In this document: positions 9,471 to 10,947 of the stretch, piece after piece
Layout: each line of letters begins with the position of its first letter
Position numbering within the stretch: the first letter of the stretch is position 1
DNA from: an uncultured Bacillota bacterium
GTDB taxonomy: Bacteria; Bacillota_I; Bacilli_A; Izemoplasmatales; UBA1188
Length of the DNA: 10,947 bases
Reading direction: 5' to 3'
NCBI GenBank assembly: GCA_937907585.1
Contig: CALCVH010000005.1
Span: 1 to 10,947 of the forward strand
Notes under the pieces: model-generated
Told to the model about the DNA's origin: nothing
Database searches by the model: none
What the model saw: only the letters and a program-made list of their open reading frames with translations
Position numbers and translations under genes: made by a program

Positions 9471-9479
9471 AGAAAGAAT

Positions 9480-10187
9480 ATGAATTGGAACTTATTATTT
9501 ATATTATCGGTATCGATATTTGCTTTCTCTATCGTGATTATGATTATCTTTGGTTTCATTAGAAATAGATATTATCATACGTTTCATGAAGATGAAATGA
9601 TCAAATCAACTAAGACTATCAATACCGTTAATAAACTATATTTCACATATGGCGAAACAACTAGATTTATTAAAAAATATGTAGTATGTAAATCAGCTGT
9701 AGATAAATATGTGATTGTTAACTACAATAAAGAGTTTGAAAATATATCATTCTTTATACTCTGTTATGGACTATTTAAAAGACCATTTAAGGTATTTAAA
9801 TATAGTGAGAAAAATACAGGTGTATCAAGTCAGTTAATTGTTATCCCAAGAAGAACAAAATTTATAAATGTAGTTATATGTTCTGCGGATAATCAAACAA
9901 TTAACTACAATGTAATAAAACCACTAAGTTTAAGAAGAATTAAATTATATTCACTCTTTGTATCACTACTTACATTCTCTGGTTTACTCGCTATTAGACA
10001 TTTATTAGCGATAACTATCTGTGGAAATTATATTGCGTTATCATTTATGAATAGTTATGAAAACTATTTAATAATCATTTTAAGTTTTGTATTAGCTCTT
10101 GTAGTATTCTTTGTGACTAATATTTCATTTAAGAAGAAGAATAAAAAGAATCTGAGTGGAGGTGCTGTAGAATATGAGTTCTTATAG
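9480..10187 (+). CDS. Unrecognised three-helix membrane protein
   Basis: I do not recognise this 235-residue protein. Residues 5-27 form a hydrophobic helix followed by RNRYY. Residues 28-154 form a soluble, beta-looking domain with alternating hydrophobics (DKYVIVNYNKEFENISFFIL at 75-94, LIVIPRRTKFINVVICSAD at 119-137). Two more helices lie at about 156-181 and 195-214, and the end is basic (KKKNKKN). By the positive-inside rule the central domain and C-terminus face the cytoplasm. The central domain looks distantly similar to the N-terminal domain of the next gene product: the shared features are a D-K-Y-x-I strand, an N-x-x-F/L-E/x turn, then a V-I/V-P turn and a closing strand. No catalytic motif or conserved metal ligand set is visible. 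It lies 18 nt after the DUF975-like gene and overlaps the next gene by 14 nt, so co-translation is likely. Function unknown; the gene call itself is secure. Confidence 0.88.
   Translation: MNWNLLFILSVSIFAFSIVIMIIFGFIRNRYYHTFHEDEMIKSTKTINTVNKLYFTYGETTRFIKKYVVCKSAVDKYVIVNYNKEFENISFFILCYGLFKRPFKVFKYSEKNTGVSSQLIVIPRRTKFINVVICSADNQTINYNVIKPLSLRRIKLYSLFVSLLTFSGLLAIRHLLAITICGNYIALSFMNSYENYLIIILSFVLALVVFFVTNISFKKKNKKNLSGGAVEYEFL
10156..10162 (+). promoter_or_regulatory. Shine-Dalgarno of the fourth gene, inside the upstream gene
   Basis: GTGGAGG lies 11 nt before ATG 10174, within the 3' end of the three-helix membrane protein gene. It decides the start of the last gene, which begins before its neighbour ends. 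The spacing is slightly long. Confidence 0.75.
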
Positions 10188-10947
10188 TGAATATAAAAAT
10201 ATAAAAAGAATTCAAGTCACTAGCCATTTAACAGATGAATTCGTATCTTTAATTGAATATATTATCTTTGAAAATGATGAAAAAGATAAATACGCAATCT
10301 TTAAATTTCAAAACAATTTAGAACAATACTTATTTGAAGTTAAATTCGTTGTTACACAGTATGATACTGAAAAGAGAATAATTGAAAAATCTACTATCTC
10401 ATATAGAGATTTTAGAGTTGATGGAAAAGAAGTATTAGTACCTGATGCGAAATTTAAATGTAATAAAAACTGCGATACATTATCTACTGAATTAGTATAT
10501 GCTGCATTTGAAAAAATCATATTTGATAATGGAAATATAGTTGATGTTAAATATGATTATCAAGATTATAAAAAAGATTTTGATGAATGGGCTAAAGATA
10601 ATAAATCTGATGATAGAGTAGTAGCCAAGAGTAAAAAAGAATTAAAGAAAGAAAGAAAACTATCTAAGAAGCAAGCTAAACTTGAAAAGAAACAAAATAA
10701 AAAGAATAAAGGTCCAGTCGTTTTAGATATTACAAATCAAAATAAAACTAAAGCGATGTTAGGTACTAATATAGTATTCTCAATTATCATTATTGTATTA
10801 TGCACGATATTCACTATACAATTTAGAGTGAATGGTTTAAGAGTAAGAGATAATGGAATATTATATACAACTGTTACTGATACAAGCGGAAACAAATCCC
10901 TTAAAGTTAAGAAATTTGAAGGAGACACAACCGCTATAATAGCGGAT
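10174..10947 (+). CDS. Single-pass membrane protein, possibly leading into BspA-type LRRs (3' partial)
   Basis: An open frame runs from ATG 10174 to the right edge with no stop, giving 258 residues; the gene continues outside. Residues 1-145 form a soluble mixed alpha/beta domain (LIEYIIFENDEKDKYAIFKF at 26-45, VLVPDAKFKCNKNC at 87-100). Residues 152-179 are a Lys-rich stretch. Residues 197-217 are one transmembrane helix, and 218-258 are the start of an extracellular part. Lys before the helix predicts N-terminus in, C-terminus out. The exposed start (NGILYTTVTDTSG, then KSLKVKKFEGDTTAIIAD) resembles the beta-hairpin plus G-Y-x-G-x-x-x-x-V-I-P pattern that opens BspA-type (LRR_5) leucine-rich repeat regions, so a surface LRR protein is plausible but rests on about 40 residues. 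The start is set by the GTGGAGG at 10156-10162 and the 14-nt overlap with the upstream gene, which argues for translational coupling. Confidence 0.85.
   Translation, partial: MSSYSEYKNIKRIQVTSHLTDEFVSLIEYIIFENDEKDKYAIFKFQNNLEQYLFEVKFVVTQYDTEKRIIEKSTISYRDFRVDGKEVLVPDAKFKCNKNCDTLSTELVYAAFEKIIFDNGNIVDVKYDYQDYKKDFDEWAKDNKSDDRVVAKSKKELKKERKLSKKQAKLEKKQNKKNKGPVVLDITNQNKTKAMLGTNIVFSIIIIVLCTIFTIQFRVNGLRVRDNGILYTTVTDTSGNKSLKVKKFEGDTTAIIAD
10627..10710 (+). other. Lys-rich juxtamembrane module of the fourth gene product
   Basis: Residues 152-179 carry about half Lys with Glu, Gln and Asn (SKKELKKERKLSKKQ, then LEKKQNKKNKG) and sit some 18 residues before the transmembrane helix. The composition and the Q-N-K-K-N-K core match the Lys-rich patch in the tail of the DUF975-like protein. 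It could bind acidic lipid headgroups, nucleic acid or the Glu-rich tail of that neighbour; the sequence does not choose between these. Confidence 0.6.

Noticed and set aside
10308..10928. Two short antisense open frames (10308-10520 and 10737-10928)
   Set aside because: Both are opposite the well-supported fourth gene and lack start signals or family resemblance.
2..10947. Mycoplasma-type code with TGA as Trp
   Set aside because: No in-frame TGA occurs in about 3600 codons and Trp is always TGG.

Overview
The window is wholly protein-coding on the + strand and AT-rich (GC by eye roughly 30%). It holds four genes packed as one apparent operon. Every Trp codon in the long frames is TGG, no TGA falls in frame, and the stops are TAA, TAA and TAG, so the standard bacterial code (table 11) fits and the Mycoplasma/Spiroplasma code does not. 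Strong AAGGAGG-type ribosome binding sites, low GC and large repeat-built surface proteins suggest a low-GC Firmicutes/Bacilli-type bacterium, possibly an uncultured gut lineage of the RF39/Erysipelotrichia kind. That placement is an inference; no taxonomic marker gene is present.

Layout: (A) 2-7780, the 3' part of a giant repeat protein. The frame is open through the left edge, 2592 residues are visible and the true start lies outside. It is built of about 26-27 tandem beta-rich domains averaging ~96 residues, each opening with a K-x-Y-D-G-like motif and carrying an N-A/V-G-T-Y motif and an N-Y-N-I motif, as in YDG/MBG-type domains of bacterial surface proteins. (B) 7800-9461, a polytopic membrane protein with a DUF975-like core and a 250-residue charged, probably disordered C-terminal tail. 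(C) 9480-10187, a small three-helix membrane protein with a central soluble domain. (D) 10174 to beyond the right edge, a membrane protein with an N-terminal cytoplasmic domain, a Lys-rich stretch, one transmembrane helix and the beginning of an extracellular region that looks like the lead-in to BspA-type leucine-rich repeats.

The gaps are 19 nt (A-B) and 18 nt (B-C), C and D overlap by 14 nt, and each of B, C and D has its own Shine-Dalgarno sequence. No promoter, terminator, RNA gene, mobile element or CRISPR array is visible, and no stretch over 20 nt lacks a gene. The gene set reads as a cell-envelope operon: a giant secreted or surface fibre-like protein followed by three membrane proteins. 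C and D appear to share a divergent cytoplasmic beta-rich domain, and B and D share a Lys-rich module, hinting that the membrane proteins belong to one functional assembly. No enzymatic function can be assigned to any of the four.
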